Source: CALCKU01 sp964607445
GTDB taxonomy: Bacteria; Pseudomonadota; Alphaproteobacteria; Caulobacterales; Maricaulaceae
Assembly (NCBI GenBank): GCA_964607445.1
Contig: CAZSKN010000003.1
Location: forward strand, 118,341-182,340
Direction: 5' to 3'
Length of the DNA: 64,000 bases
A program made the translations under genes and the position numbers. Positions 52,999 to 61,945 of this stretch are shown one piece after another; the stretch's first letter is position 1; each line of letters starts with the position of its first letter. The notes beneath the pieces are model-generated. The model saw only the letters and a list, made by a program, of their open reading frames with translations. It was not told where the DNA came from and did not search any database.

Positions 52999-53393
52999 GA
53001 ATTTCTCCAAAAAGCCTGAATTGCGCGAACCGAGACACAGACGGAGCTGTGCGGCGCTGCAAAAGCGGCGGGTATGTTGTAAGTGATTGTTTCAAAACGC
53101 GCTGAAAGGCCTCGACAGGGAGTGTCCCCGTCGCAAACTGTTTTAGATTTTGACGTTTCGCGCGCATAGTAACCTTTGATAAATACAGCAAGTGCTGCAG
53201 AATGGGTGTGATGCGAGAGGCTATAAAGAGCCATGAGATTCGCAAAGTCACACGTTAACACACCCTACATGCCTGACTTTGCGGTAAACGCAAAGCGCTT
53301 TTTGCTCAAAAGCCCTCGAGATAGATAAGATTTGCGGTCTAGTAATAAAAAATCAACGCTCAACACGTTAGATTTGGTCAACAAAGGATAAAT
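52999..53393. other. Divergent rne-amiC control region
   Basis: This 395-base stretch without a protein gene holds the 5' leader of rne (minus) and the upstream region of amiC (plus). A small hairpin, GAC-GGG / CCC-GTC with one mismatch, lies at 53114-53132 in the rne leader, the kind of region through which RNase E controls its own mRNA in other bacteria. A pair of hairpins at 53277-53313 is listed separately. No clear -35/-10 boxes were assigned. Confidence 0.5.
53277..53303 (+). terminator. Terminator-like hairpin in the rne-amiC region
   Basis: A 7-bp perfect stem, CTTTGCG / CGCAAAG, with loop GTAAA is followed by CGCTTTTTG on the plus strand. A second hairpin, GCTTTT / AAAAGC (53297-53313), overlaps the T-run. 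No plus-strand gene lies upstream, so it may end a small RNA, attenuate amiC, or be fortuitous. Confidence 0.3.
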
Positions 53394-54697
53394 ATGTCCC
53401 ATTGGATTGTCATATTACGCGCAATAGCGCTGTTTTGCTCCGGGTTCGCCGGTCTTACGAGCGCTCACGGTCAATCCATAGACAGCATAAAGCTTTTGCC
53501 CGAGACACAACGCACATTTGTAACATTATTTGTCACTAATATCACCGCTCCACCGCATATATTTCAAATTGCTGGGGAAAAAAACCGGCTGGTGATGGAC
53601 TTTAAACATGCCAAAGCCCGGCTTGGCGGAGCTTCAGCGCCGAATGGACAAACCCGGCTGCCCGGTATTGGACATGTGAAAAGTATTCGGTATGCAATAC
53701 GAAATGAAACCGGAACGCGGATTGTATTGGACTTGGCGAAAGATGCCAAAATGCTTAATCATAGCGAGAAAGGGGATCACATAGTTCTCGAAATCGTCGG
53801 ACGGCCATTAACCATAATCTCATCTGGTGCAAATGCTTTACAAGGCGNNNNNNNNNNNNNNNNNNNNNNNNNNNNNNNNNNNNNNNNNNNNNNNNNNNNN
53901 NNNNNNNNNNNNNNNNNNNNNNNNNNNNNNNNNNNNNNNNNNNNNNNCTTTCTAAGCCGCGTTATTTTAAAGCGCAGACGCCGTTTCCACGCCTCAAACC
54001 CGAAGCCTCCAAGGGGCTGGTTAGACGCCGACCCGTGATCATTATTGACCCGGGCCATGGCGGATATGACCCCGGGGCTTTGGGACGTCGAAAGACGAAA
54101 GAAAAAAGCGTCACCCTAGCCGCGTCTCAGGAGTTGCAGCGCCAGCTACAGGCGACGGGTAAATATGAGGTTGTCTTAACCCGCACAAAGGATGTGTATA
54201 TTGATCACGAAGAACGCTTGAAAATAGCCCGAAAGGCCGGGGCCGATTTGTTCATTTCTATACATGCGGATTCGACAGTGACCCCTTCGGCGCGGGGGGC
54301 ATCCGTATATACGCTCGCGGATAGGGCCAAGAACCGCTCGCGCAATATTGTGCGGTCACAAAACTGGATTATGGATGTGGATTTAGGTGAGCAATCTGAC
54401 CCCGTTGGAGATATATTGGTTGACCTTGCCCAACGTAAAACCGCTAGCCAATCGGATGAATTTGCCGATTTATTATTGACCCAGTTACGTGGTTCGACCC
54501 GGTTGATTGGAAATTCACACCGCAAAGCCGGATATTTTGTCCTTTTAGCTCCAGATGTACCTGCTGTTTTGCTTGAACTAGGGTTTTTATCCAATGCCGC
54601 TGACGAAAAATTACTTAAAACCTCGTCGCATCGTCGTAAACTCATGCGGTCTGTAACACGTGCGATAAATACATATTTTAATCATCAAAGGTCGTGA
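53394..54697 (+). CDS. amiC: N-acetylmuramoyl-L-alanine amidase with AMIN domain (split by gap)
   Basis: This is one gene broken by an assembly gap. The left part has a signal peptide and an AMIN domain (QRTFVTLFVTNITAPPHIFQ onwards) for septal targeting. The right part continues from the gap in another apparent frame (LSKPRYFKAQTPFPRL) into the Amidase_3 domain: zinc His in IIIDPGHGGYDPG, Glu in KEKSVTLA, His in FISIHADS and catalytic Glu in LLELGFLSNAADE. The frame offset means the true gap length is 2 modulo 3, not 100. It cleaves the peptide from glycan in the periplasm, mostly at division. PBP1A follows. Confidence 0.9.
53848..53947. other. Assembly gap (100 N) inside amiC
   Basis: Exactly 100 undetermined bases between the AMIN and amidase domains. 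Unlike the other three gaps I see no shared sequence at the two edges. The reading frames on either side are out of phase by one base if the length is taken as 100. Confidence 0.95.
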
Positions 54698-54852
54698 CGT
54701 GCGCCACACAACCGCCTATGTTCTCCTCAGAGGTGAATCGGGCCGTGCGGTCGGGGACATAATCCCGCCTAAATTATCCGACACACTGGTTTATTTACAG
54801 GCAGATATCATTGTCAAATGATAGAAGTCGATAGCATCCTGATCGGGTAGGC

Positions 54853-57800
54853 ATGAAGACGTTTTTGAAATTCATGAAATGGGTCATAGGGCTAGGCACT
54901 ATTGTCGCGGTATTTTTAGCCGTGTTTGTTCTTATTTTCCTTATCCGTGTGACAAAGGACCTTCCCAGCGTTGAAACGCTCGCGGAATATAAACCTCCTA
55001 TTATGACAAGAGTGCATGCCGGGGACGGAAAATTAATTACCGAATATTCTAAAGAAGCGCGCGTCTTTGTTCCGATAGAGTCGATACCGCGTGACCTTCA
55101 ACATGCATTTGTTTCGGCAGAAGATAAGCGGTTTTATACGCATGGAGGTTGGGACCCTATTGGTATGGTGCGGGCCACTCTTTTTGGCGTGTTTGATTTT
55201 TTACAAGGCAATCGTGTTGGCGGGACATCGACGATTACACAACAAGTGGCCAAAAATTTTCTTGTCGGAGATGAATATTCAATCACCCGTAAAGTGCGTG
55301 AAATTTTTATCGCACGGCGTATAGAACAGGCTCTGGATAAAGATCATATTTTGGAACTTTATCTTAACGAAATCTATTTTGGGCGACGCGCCTATGGTGT
55401 GGCGGCGGCGTCATTAAACTATTTCGCCAAGCCTATGAAAGATTTAGAGCTATCCGAAATTGCCTATCTTGCGCTCTTACCAAAAGGGCCGAATAATTAC
55501 CGCCTAGATGATCCGGCAAAAAAAGAACGGGCTTTCACACGGCGAAATTATGTTTTGGGGCGTATGGTCGAGGATGGGTATGTGACTCAGGCGCAAGCGG
55601 ATATTGCAACATCCAAGCCATTAGAGATTACAGAACGTCTTGTTGGCGATGAATATTTAGCCGCTGAATATTTTGTAGAAGAGGCGCGCAAACAAATATT
55701 TTCAATGTATGGCGAAGACGAGCTTTATACAGGTGGGTTGTCTATTCGCACGACATTAGATACCCAAATGCAGCTGAAGGCGCGTCGGGCTCTGCGCCGT
55801 GGTCTTGTGCGTTATGATCTTCGTCATGGTTATCGCGGGGCTTTAACATCTATTGATAGTTTTGATGATTGGAAGACGCGACTAAAGGAAGTGGCTATTC
55901 CCCGAGATATTGATGATTGGCGCGTGGCGTTGGTCTTGGAGGCTTCAGGTGAAACTGCTAATTTGGGCTTTGCTGATCTAGGCGATGACGAAAGCTTACC
56001 CGATCGTGGCCGTTTGGCTTTATCCGATATCACATGGGCCAGACCAGCTTTGCAGGACGGAGAGGTCGGGCCGGAGTTAAAGGCTGTAACCGATGCCGTC
56101 AATAAGGGGGATGTTATTCTGGTGCAGGCAAAGCCCAATTCTAAGGATAAAACCGAATATAATCTGCGTCAGGTGCCGGAAATTAACGGAGGCTTGATTG
56201 CAATGGATCCGCATACGGGACGTGTTTTAGCTCTTGTCGGGGGCTATAGTTTTGAGCAAAGCCAGTTTAACCGTGCGACACAGGCTTATCGTCAGCCCGG
56301 CTCGGCCTTTAAACCCTTTGTTTATGCTGCCGCTCTGGATCAGGGCTATACACCGGCAAGCCAAGTGCTGGATGCGCCTTTTGTTATCGAGCGGCAAGAC
56401 ACAGAATGCGAAGTCGAAGAGACTTTTGACGCTGATGGAAANNNNNNNNNNNNNNNNNNNNNNNNNNNNNNNNNNNNNNNNNNNNNNNNNNNNNNNNNNN
56501 NNNNNNNNNNNNNNNNNNNNNNNNNNNNNNNNNNNNNNNNNGCTGATGGAAACCCTCTTGAAAACCCAACCGCGGTAAGTGATGCAATTGCGCAAACTCC
56601 GAGATTAAGAGGCGGAGATACACTGTCGCGGCCGGACGCGTCGGAACCCGTGTTGAAAGAAGATTGTGAAAAGTTTTATAAACCCACAAATTACAGTTCC
56701 GGAACATGGTACGGATTAAGTACCTTGCGTTTGGGCATTGAAAAGTCCAGAAATGCGATGACGGTGAGGCTGGCCAATGAAATCGGCATGCGCCCAATTT
56801 CGGATTACGGTCGAAGGTTCGGCATTTATGATGATGTGAAACCAGAATTGGCATGGGCCTTGGGCGCCGGTGAAACTACTTTGCTACGGTTAAGTGCAGC
56901 CTATTCTATGTTGGTAAATGGCGGTAAACGTGTAATGCCGACAATATTGGATCGTGTGCAGGACGGGCGTGGCAAGACGATTTTTGTGCATGGCGACACA
57001 GGGTGTGATGTATGTAAAGTCGACGACTGGGCTGGACTGCCGCCGCCAGAGCTTGAAGACATACGCGAATCCGTTATTGATCCGGTCACGGCCTATCAGA
57101 TGACCTTTATGTTAAAGGGAGTTGTTGATAATGGCACAGGTAGAAGTATTTTAGCTGTTGGTCGTCCATTGGGGGGGAAAACCGGTACAACGAATAAGTC
57201 GCTCGATACGTGGTTCATGGGGTTTTCACCGGATCTTGTCGCCGGAGTTTATGTCGGCTTCGATACGCCTAAAACTTTAGGCGCGAAAGAATCTGGATCA
57301 TCTACGGCCGCGCCGATTTTCAGAGATTTCATGAAAGAGGCCTTGGCGGGTGAAGATAAAGTGCCGTTTCGTATTCCTGAAAATGTAACCTTGTCGCCTG
57401 TAAACCGGGTGACGGGGGAGCCGTCCTATATCGGGGCGCCGGAATTCATATTAGAAGCTTTTAGGCCGGGAACGGAACCGCGATTAGGTGCGCTTAAATC
57501 TACAATTCGTATTGGTGGCGGGGCCGATACATTTGTCGGGACAGGCTTTGATTTTGAAGATGACTTGGAAGCCGAGGAAGAGGCAGCGCAAGAGGAAGGT
57601 GATAGGACAGCTGAAAATGCCTCGTCTAGAACATCAGCGTCCGAGTCTGCTGGTGTTATAAGTCAAGACGGGGAAAGCGCGACGTCTGACGCAAAGGACA
57701 TCCCTGAGGCCGGGCGTAGGAAAAATGGAGACGCTAAAATTGCCCAAGAGAGTAGCGCGCGACAAAACAGCAAAGACGCCGAGGGATTAGAGGGGGACCA

Positions 57801-58008
57801 AAACACCGATGGAAATGACGGCGTTGGCGCTGGGGCTCAGGCGGGAATCACAGAGGTTGAATCCGGAGATGAAGCGGGAGCGGGAGCTGTTGTGAAGGAA
57901 AAACCCGAGGATTCGGGCTTGGGCGATAGGGCCGACATTCAGACGAAGCCGGTGTCGCCAAGACAAGCGCCAGACGCAGATGAAGATATTGATGATGGGC
58001 TTTACTAG
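54853..58008 (+). CDS. mrcA: Bifunctional penicillin-binding protein 1A
   Basis: About 1051 residues as written. Membrane anchor (about 10-32); GT51 glycosyltransferase with EDKRFYTHGGWDP, GTSTITQQVAKNF and RKVREIFIARRIE; an OB-like insertion; then the transpeptidase with SxxK in QPGSAFKPF (Ser near 483), SxN in KSRNAMTV and KTG in GGKTGTTNKS (about 775). A low-complexity insert containing a 100-N gap lies between SxxK and SxN. The C-terminal ~155 residues form a long acidic, Ala/Glu/Gly/Asp-rich disordered tail. It polymerises and crosslinks peptidoglycan. prfB starts eight bases after the stop. Confidence 0.95.
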   Translation: MKTFLKFMKWVIGLGTIVAVFLAVFVLIFLIRVTKDLPSVETLAEYKPPIMTRVHAGDGKLITEYSKEARVFVPIESIPRDLQHAFVSAEDKRFYTHGGWDPIGMVRATLFGVFDFLQGNRVGGTSTITQQVAKNFLVGDEYSITRKVREIFIARRIEQALDKDHILELYLNEIYFGRRAYGVAAASLNYFAKPMKDLELSEIAYLALLPKGPNNYRLDDPAKKERAFTRRNYVLGRMVEDGYVTQAQADIATSKPLEITERLVGDEYLAAEYFVEEARKQIFSMYGEDELYTGGLSIRTTLDTQMQLKARRALRRGLVRYDLRHGYRGALTSIDSFDDWKTRLKEVAIPRDIDDWRVALVLEASGETANLGFADLGDDESLPDRGRLALSDITWARPALQDGEVGPELKAVTDAVNKGDVILVQAKPNSKDKTEYNLRQVPEINGGLIAMDPHTGRVLALVGGYSFEQSQFNRATQAYRQPGSAFKPFVYAAALDQGYTPASQVLDAPFVIERQDTECEVEETFDADGXXXXXXXXXXXXXXXXXXXXXXXXXXXXXXXXXXADGNPLENPTAVSDAIAQTPRLRGGDTLSRPDASEPVLKEDCEKFYKPTNYSSGTWYGLSTLRLGIEKSRNAMTVRLANEIGMRPISDYGRRFGIYDDVKPELAWALGAGETTLLRLSAAYSMLVNGGKRVMPTILDRVQDGRGKTIFVHGDTGCDVCKVDDWAGLPPPELEDIRESVIDPVTAYQMTFMLKGVVDNGTGRSILAVGRPLGGKTGTTNKSLDTWFMGFSPDLVAGVYVGFDTPKTLGAKESGSSTAAPIFRDFMKEALAGEDKVPFRIPENVTLSPVNRVTGEPSYIGAPEFILEAFRPGTEPRLGALKSTIRIGGGADTFVGTGFDFEDDLEAEEEAAQEEGDRTAENASSRTSASESAGVISQDGESATSDAKDIPEAGRRKNGDAKIAQESSARQNSKDAEGLEGDQNTDGNDGVGAGAQAGITEVESGDEAGAGAVVKEKPEDSGLGDRADIQTKPVSPRQAPDADEDIDDGLY
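56442..56541. other. Assembly gap (100 N) inside the PBP1A gene
   Basis: Exactly 100 undetermined bases. The 11 bases GCTGATGGAAA occur at both edges (56431-56441 and 56542-56552). Overlapping them restores the frame (D-A-D-G-N-P), so the true gap may be zero. Confidence 0.95.
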
Positions 58009-58016
58009 AGATAAAT

Positions 58017-59130
58017 ATGCGGGCTGATCTTGAGCAAATGCGAAATGACATTGAGCAGGCTATTGCCTTGCTAAGGAGGCGGCTTTGACTGGGAGCCTTC
58101 AGAGAAACGATTAGCTGAACTTAATGCGCTGATCGAAAACCCAAAATTTTGGGATGATGCCGCGAAAGCACAATCGCTTATGCGAGAGCGCAGCCGTTTG
58201 GAAAATGCCTTTAGGGATATTTCGACATTAAGTACGGATCTATCTGACAATGTAGAACTCGCGGAACTTGCGGAGATGGATGCTGATGAGGCGCTTCTCG
58301 ACGAGGCGGCGCAAGCGCTCATACGCTTGCAATCCAAAGCCAAGCGGGCCGGCATTGCCGCGCTTCTATCCGGGGAAGCGGATCGTAATGATTGCTTTAT
58401 TGAAATCCATCCAGGAGCGGGAGGCACTGAAGCTCAGGACTGGGCGGAAATGTTATACCGTATGTATGCGAGATGGGCAGGATCGCGGGGCTATAAAGTT
58501 GAAGTTTTGGAAGAGCAATCCGGCGACGAGGCGGGGATAAAATCCGCAACCTTGAAGATAAAGGGCGAAAACGCCTATGGCTGGATGAAAACGGAGTCCG
58601 GTGTCCATAGGCTTGTCAGAATTTCACCTTTTGACTCGAGCTCACGCCGTCATACGAGTTTTGCCAGTATTTGGGTGTATCCGCAAATTGACGATACAAT
58701 TGATATAGAGATTAATGAAAGCGAGTGCCGTGTGGACACCTATCGCGCGTCTGGAGCGGGGGGGCAGCATGTCAATAAAACCGATAGCGCTGTACGTATT
58801 ACGCATAATCCGTCCGGCGTTGTCGTACAGTGTCAAAATGACCGCTCTCAACATAAAAACCGTTCTCAGGCTTGGGAAATGTTACGGGCGCGCCTTTATG
58901 AAATCGAATTGCAAAAGCGTGAAGAAGCGGCGCAAGCTCAAGCGGATTCAAAAGCCGATATTGGCTGGGGCCATCAAATACGTTCATATGTTTTACAGCC
59001 TTACCAAATGGTCAAAGATCTGCGCACAGGCCTTGAAACGTCAGATACGCAAGGCGTTTTAGATGGAAAGATAGATGATTTTATGGCGGCTGCCTTATCC
59101 GCACGCTTGGAACCTCAAAGTCAAAGCTAG
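58017..59130 (+). CDS. prfB: Peptide chain release factor 2, expressed by programmed +1 frameshift
   Basis: The frame starts at ATG 58017 and meets TGA at codon 24 (58086-58088). The slippery CTT TGA C, with AGGAGG just upstream, is the classic RF2 autoregulatory site. Skipping T58086 continues as DWEPSEKRLAELNALIENP, giving 370 residues. The stop-codon-reading tripeptide SPF (RISPFDSSSRRHTSF) and the peptidyl-hydrolysis GGQ (SGAGGQHVNKTDSAV) are intact. RF2 terminates at UGA and UAA; low RF2 favours the frameshift and so its own synthesis. It is the last gene of the amiC-mrcA-prfB series. Confidence 0.96.
58075..58089 (+). promoter_or_regulatory. Programmed +1 frameshift site of prfB
   Basis: An internal Shine-Dalgarno-like AGGAGG, a short spacer, then CTT TGA C. 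Slow reading of UGA when RF2 is scarce lets the peptidyl-tRNA slip by one base from CTT to TTT. The upstream purine block pushes the ribosome forward. Confidence 0.93.
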
Positions 59131-59153
59131 GATGAGGCCACATGGGGCCAAAT

Positions 59154-59170
59154 GAGGCCGAGCTGGCCTC
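59154..59170. terminator. Possible weak bidirectional hairpin
   Basis: A perfect 6-bp stem, GAGGCC / GGCCTC, with loop GAGCT lies between the convergent ends of prfB and the bactofilin gene. No T-run follows on the plus strand and only ATTTG on the minus strand, so a terminator role is uncertain. Confidence 0.35.
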
Positions 59171-59193
59171 TCAAACAAAATTGCAAATTGATA

Positions 59194-59634
59194 TCAAGCC
59201 GGTTTGCTCGGTGATGACGCTTTAAGTTTCGTGGGCGCAGTCGTTTTGCGTGAACATTTACCATCAAAGAAAGCGCCATTAGCAATCACCAATTTATCTT
59301 GGACGAGATCAGCTTGAACATTCGCCGTTTCTGACAGCTCAACCGAAGTGGCATCAACCTTACCTGTAACCTTGCCTCGAACATGTACAGAATCACAGGC
59401 TATCTTGCCGTTTACAGCGCCTTGTTCACCCACGATGACAACAGAGGCCTTTATATTTCCATCTAAACGGCCATCAATTTGGACTTCACCGTCCGTTTTA
59501 ATATCACCTGTAATAATCAGGTCACGTGCGAGTATGGATGGCGCTGAAGTCGGAGTCATAGATCTTTGAACCGGTTTTTTTTGTGGAGAATCTGCATTTG
59601 CAGGTGCGGATTGAGAGTTAGTTTTGTTGAACAT
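59194..59634 (-). CDS. bacA: Bactofilin (polymer-forming cytoskeletal protein)
   Basis: 146 residues: a Pro/Ser/Gln-rich N-terminal tail, then the bactofilin beta-helix (about 35-125) built of short repeats such as ITGDIKTDGEVQIDGRLDGN, VVIVGEQGAVNGKI and VHVRGKVTGKVDA, and a short basic tail. Bactofilins form filaments at the membrane that organise stalks, buds or cell curvature. It overlaps the 3' end of the M23 peptidase gene by 17 bases, so the two are coupled. Confidence 0.93.
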   Translation of the reverse strand: MFNKTNSQSAPANADSPQKKPVQRSMTPTSAPSILARDLIITGDIKTDGEVQIDGRLDGNIKASVVIVGEQGAVNGKIACDSVHVRGKVTGKVDATSVELSETANVQADLVQDKLVIANGAFFDGKCSRKTTAPTKLKASSPSKPA

Positions 59635-60835
59635 AATTGCCTGCTTTCAAAAATCTATCAGGGTCATATACGCGCCCTTGAAAGTGAATTTCGTAATGTA
59701 AATGGGTTGATGTGCTACGCCCGGTTGATCCCATTCCACCGATCTTAAATCCTTTTTCAATCTCTTGACCCCGTTTAACATAGGTTTTCTCAAGATGGGC
59801 ATATCGGGTGACGAAACCATGGCCATGATCTATTTCAACCACGCGTCCATATCCGCCTCGGCGTCCCACATAACTAATAGTGCCAGCCGCCGTCGCTACA
59901 ATGGGGGCCATCCGGTAAGAGCCGAAGTCTATGCCTTCATGAAATGTCGGGCGTTTCGTGAATGGGTCTTTTCGGGTGCCATAAGAACTGGTTCTGTAAT
60001 TTTCAGCATTGATAGGATGCCCGAAGGGCATGGAGAGTAACGCATTATCCAAGGCCTCGGCTTCGGCCACGCGTGCTTTGATACTGGCGATACGTGAGCC
60101 AAATCCCTGGCCAATTTGTGGCTTGTCAGTATTTGAGAGATCGATAAATAAGCCGCCTTTTCCAAATGGGCCAGATTGCAAAACGGTTTCGACATTCAAT
60201 TCTGTGGCGCTAATAATGGCGCGATTGTTTTCAATACTGTCTAAAATCTGCGTCTCGGCTGCGGACAAAATTGTATCTTGCGTATCTGATATATTTAGCA
60301 AGGCCCCTTCAACATTTTGGTCTATTTCCAGACTGGCCTTTTTGACAAGGCCAATACGGTCTTGCCTAGGAATGGTATCTCGAATGCGTGGAGACATTAA
60401 AACATGGCTTTTTGCATATTCCGCACCTGTAATAGGCTTGGGGTCATCTTCGCCAGATTTGAAAATTTGCGAAAGAGTTGCGTGTTTTTCTTCAAGGTTT
60501 TTAGCTACTTGTTCAAAGTTTTCACGCTGTTCGGTGAGCCTTAATCTGGCATTGGCTTCTTTGGCACGCGCATCCTCTAACAAGCGTTCATATTGGGCTT
60601 TAACGCGTTTGACTTCTTTGGCAGGGGCGCGAAACGGGCTGTGTCCCCAAATCAGATTGAACATTGTGATAACCGACCACAAGGCCAAAAATCCAATAGT
60701 ACCGACGATAGCCATTTGAAGCTTAGTGCCAAAGACATAATAGCTGACCTCCCCACCTGAACGCAGATAAATCTGGCGCTCCGGAAAGGTCTGAAGAATG
60801 CGCTTGCGACTTTCTTCAAACACGTCGTTTATCAT
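59618..60835 (-). CDS. M23 family peptidase with membrane anchor and coiled coil (LmdC-like)
   Basis: 405 residues from ATG 60835. A cytoplasmic segment of ~35 residues (FEESRKRILQTFPERQIYLR) is followed by one membrane helix (QMAIVGTIGFLALWSVITMF), a periplasmic coiled coil and a C-terminal LytM domain with zinc ligands in HEGIDFGS and HLHYEIHF and the partner His in TRYAHLEK. M23/LytM domains cut peptidoglycan crosslinks. The layout and the overlap with bactofilin match the LmdC-BacA morphogenetic pair described in stalked alphaproteobacteria; the link is by context. Confidence 0.9.
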   Translation of the reverse strand: MINDVFEESRKRILQTFPERQIYLRSGGEVSYYVFGTKLQMAIVGTIGFLALWSVITMFNLIWGHSPFRAPAKEVKRVKAQYERLLEDARAKEANARLRLTEQRENFEQVAKNLEEKHATLSQIFKSGEDDPKPITGAEYAKSHVLMSPRIRDTIPRQDRIGLVKKASLEIDQNVEGALLNISDTQDTILSAAETQILDSIENNRAIISATELNVETVLQSGPFGKGGLFIDLSNTDKPQIGQGFGSRIASIKARVAEAEALDNALLSMPFGHPINAENYRTSSYGTRKDPFTKRPTFHEGIDFGSYRMAPIVATAAGTISYVGRRGGYGRVVEIDHGHGFVTRYAHLEKTYVKRGQEIEKGFKIGGMGSTGRSTSTHLHYEIHFQGRVYDPDRFLKAGNYVQQN

Positions 60836-60965
60836 TAATTCCCGTCCAATCCTATTTTTGTGCATAGGACAAAATATTAAAGAATTATTCAAGTTATTTT
60901 CTCGATTTCGGACAAAAAAATACGGATTTTTTACGCAGGGCTTTAAATGGCTGCAAAATCGCTGG

Positions 60966-61853
60966 CTATGCTGTAGAATTAGACCCGCTCAAAGGCTTGT
61001 AATACCGTTCAAATAAGCCGGCCATATCTCTGGCTTGAACATTGAATGGAGGCTTTAAATCTCCGGAAAAATAGGTTTTAACGAGGGAGTGGAAAAGGCT
61101 AACGGGTTGTTTTTTCAATGTTTTTGCAAGATAGTGGAACCAATGTGCCCCCGCCGCAACATGGGCGATTTCTTCGGTGTAGATGGTTTGTAATATATCG
61201 GCGCTGGCCTGATCATTAACTGATCGTAATTTCGTGATCATGGCGGGGGTTACATCCAATCCGCGTGCCTCCAGGACCATGGGAGCAATGGCCATGCGGG
61301 CTGTGATATCGTGTTTTGTGCTCAGCGCGGCTTCCCAAAGGCCGTCATGGGCAGGTAAATCGCCATAATCTGCGCCTAATTCAGTTAATCTGTTATGTAT
61401 CATTATAAAATGACGGGCTTCATCCGTACAAATCATGACCCAGTCGCTGAGAAAGGCTCCGCGGTTTTCGTTTTTTATCAATGGGCTTGTCCCAAATCGA
61501 CAGATCATATCCGCCGCCAGATCAATAGCGTTAAATTCTATATGGGCCACAGCATGCAAAAGCGCGATCCGTCCCTGTTGTGTCCCCAATCGTCTGCGGG
61601 GTACATGTGCGGGAGATACGAGCGTCGGACGCTCAGGTCTTGCCGGGCGGTCAGCTAGTGCGGGCTCAAGTTGTGAGTTTTGCAGGTTTATATGGTGTTG
61701 GGGATTATCCCAATACTGTCCAAGTGATCGCGCGGCTGCGGTTTTACCCTGCGGTGTGTCCGCGCGTAAAACGGCATGGGCATAGCTATAAACATTTGTA
61801 ATATCAGAGGTTAGGCTGTGCATATTGGCCTCATTTATAGGTTGCTTCAGCAT
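60966..61853 (-). CDS. DUF455 family ferritin-like protein
   Basis: 295 residues, helical. Carboxylate/His motifs placed like a ferritin-like di-metal site are AVAHIEFNAIDLAADMI (ExxH-type), CTDEARHFIMIHNRLTELG and IYTEEIAHVAAGAHWFHY. The family's function is not settled. Met1 gives MLKQPINEANMHSL; Met11 is an alternative start. It is followed on the same strand by the M23 and bactofilin genes after a gap of about 130 bases. Confidence 0.85.
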   Translation of the reverse strand: MLKQPINEANMHSLTSDITNVYSYAHAVLRADTPQGKTAAARSLGQYWDNPQHHINLQNSQLEPALADRPARPERPTLVSPAHVPRRRLGTQQGRIALLHAVAHIEFNAIDLAADMICRFGTSPLIKNENRGAFLSDWVMICTDEARHFIMIHNRLTELGADYGDLPAHDGLWEAALSTKHDITARMAIAPMVLEARGLDVTPAMITKLRSVNDQASADILQTIYTEEIAHVAAGAHWFHYLAKTLKKQPVSLFHSLVKTYFSGDLKPPFNVQARDMAGLFERYYKPLSGSNSTA

Positions 61854-61945
61854 AGGCGGCTATCAGAGTGTGCAAAGCGCAAGGGTCTGGTCACGGGATA
61901 TAAAACTTTGATACATTCGGGCGCGTTGATACAAACGGGCGTTGT

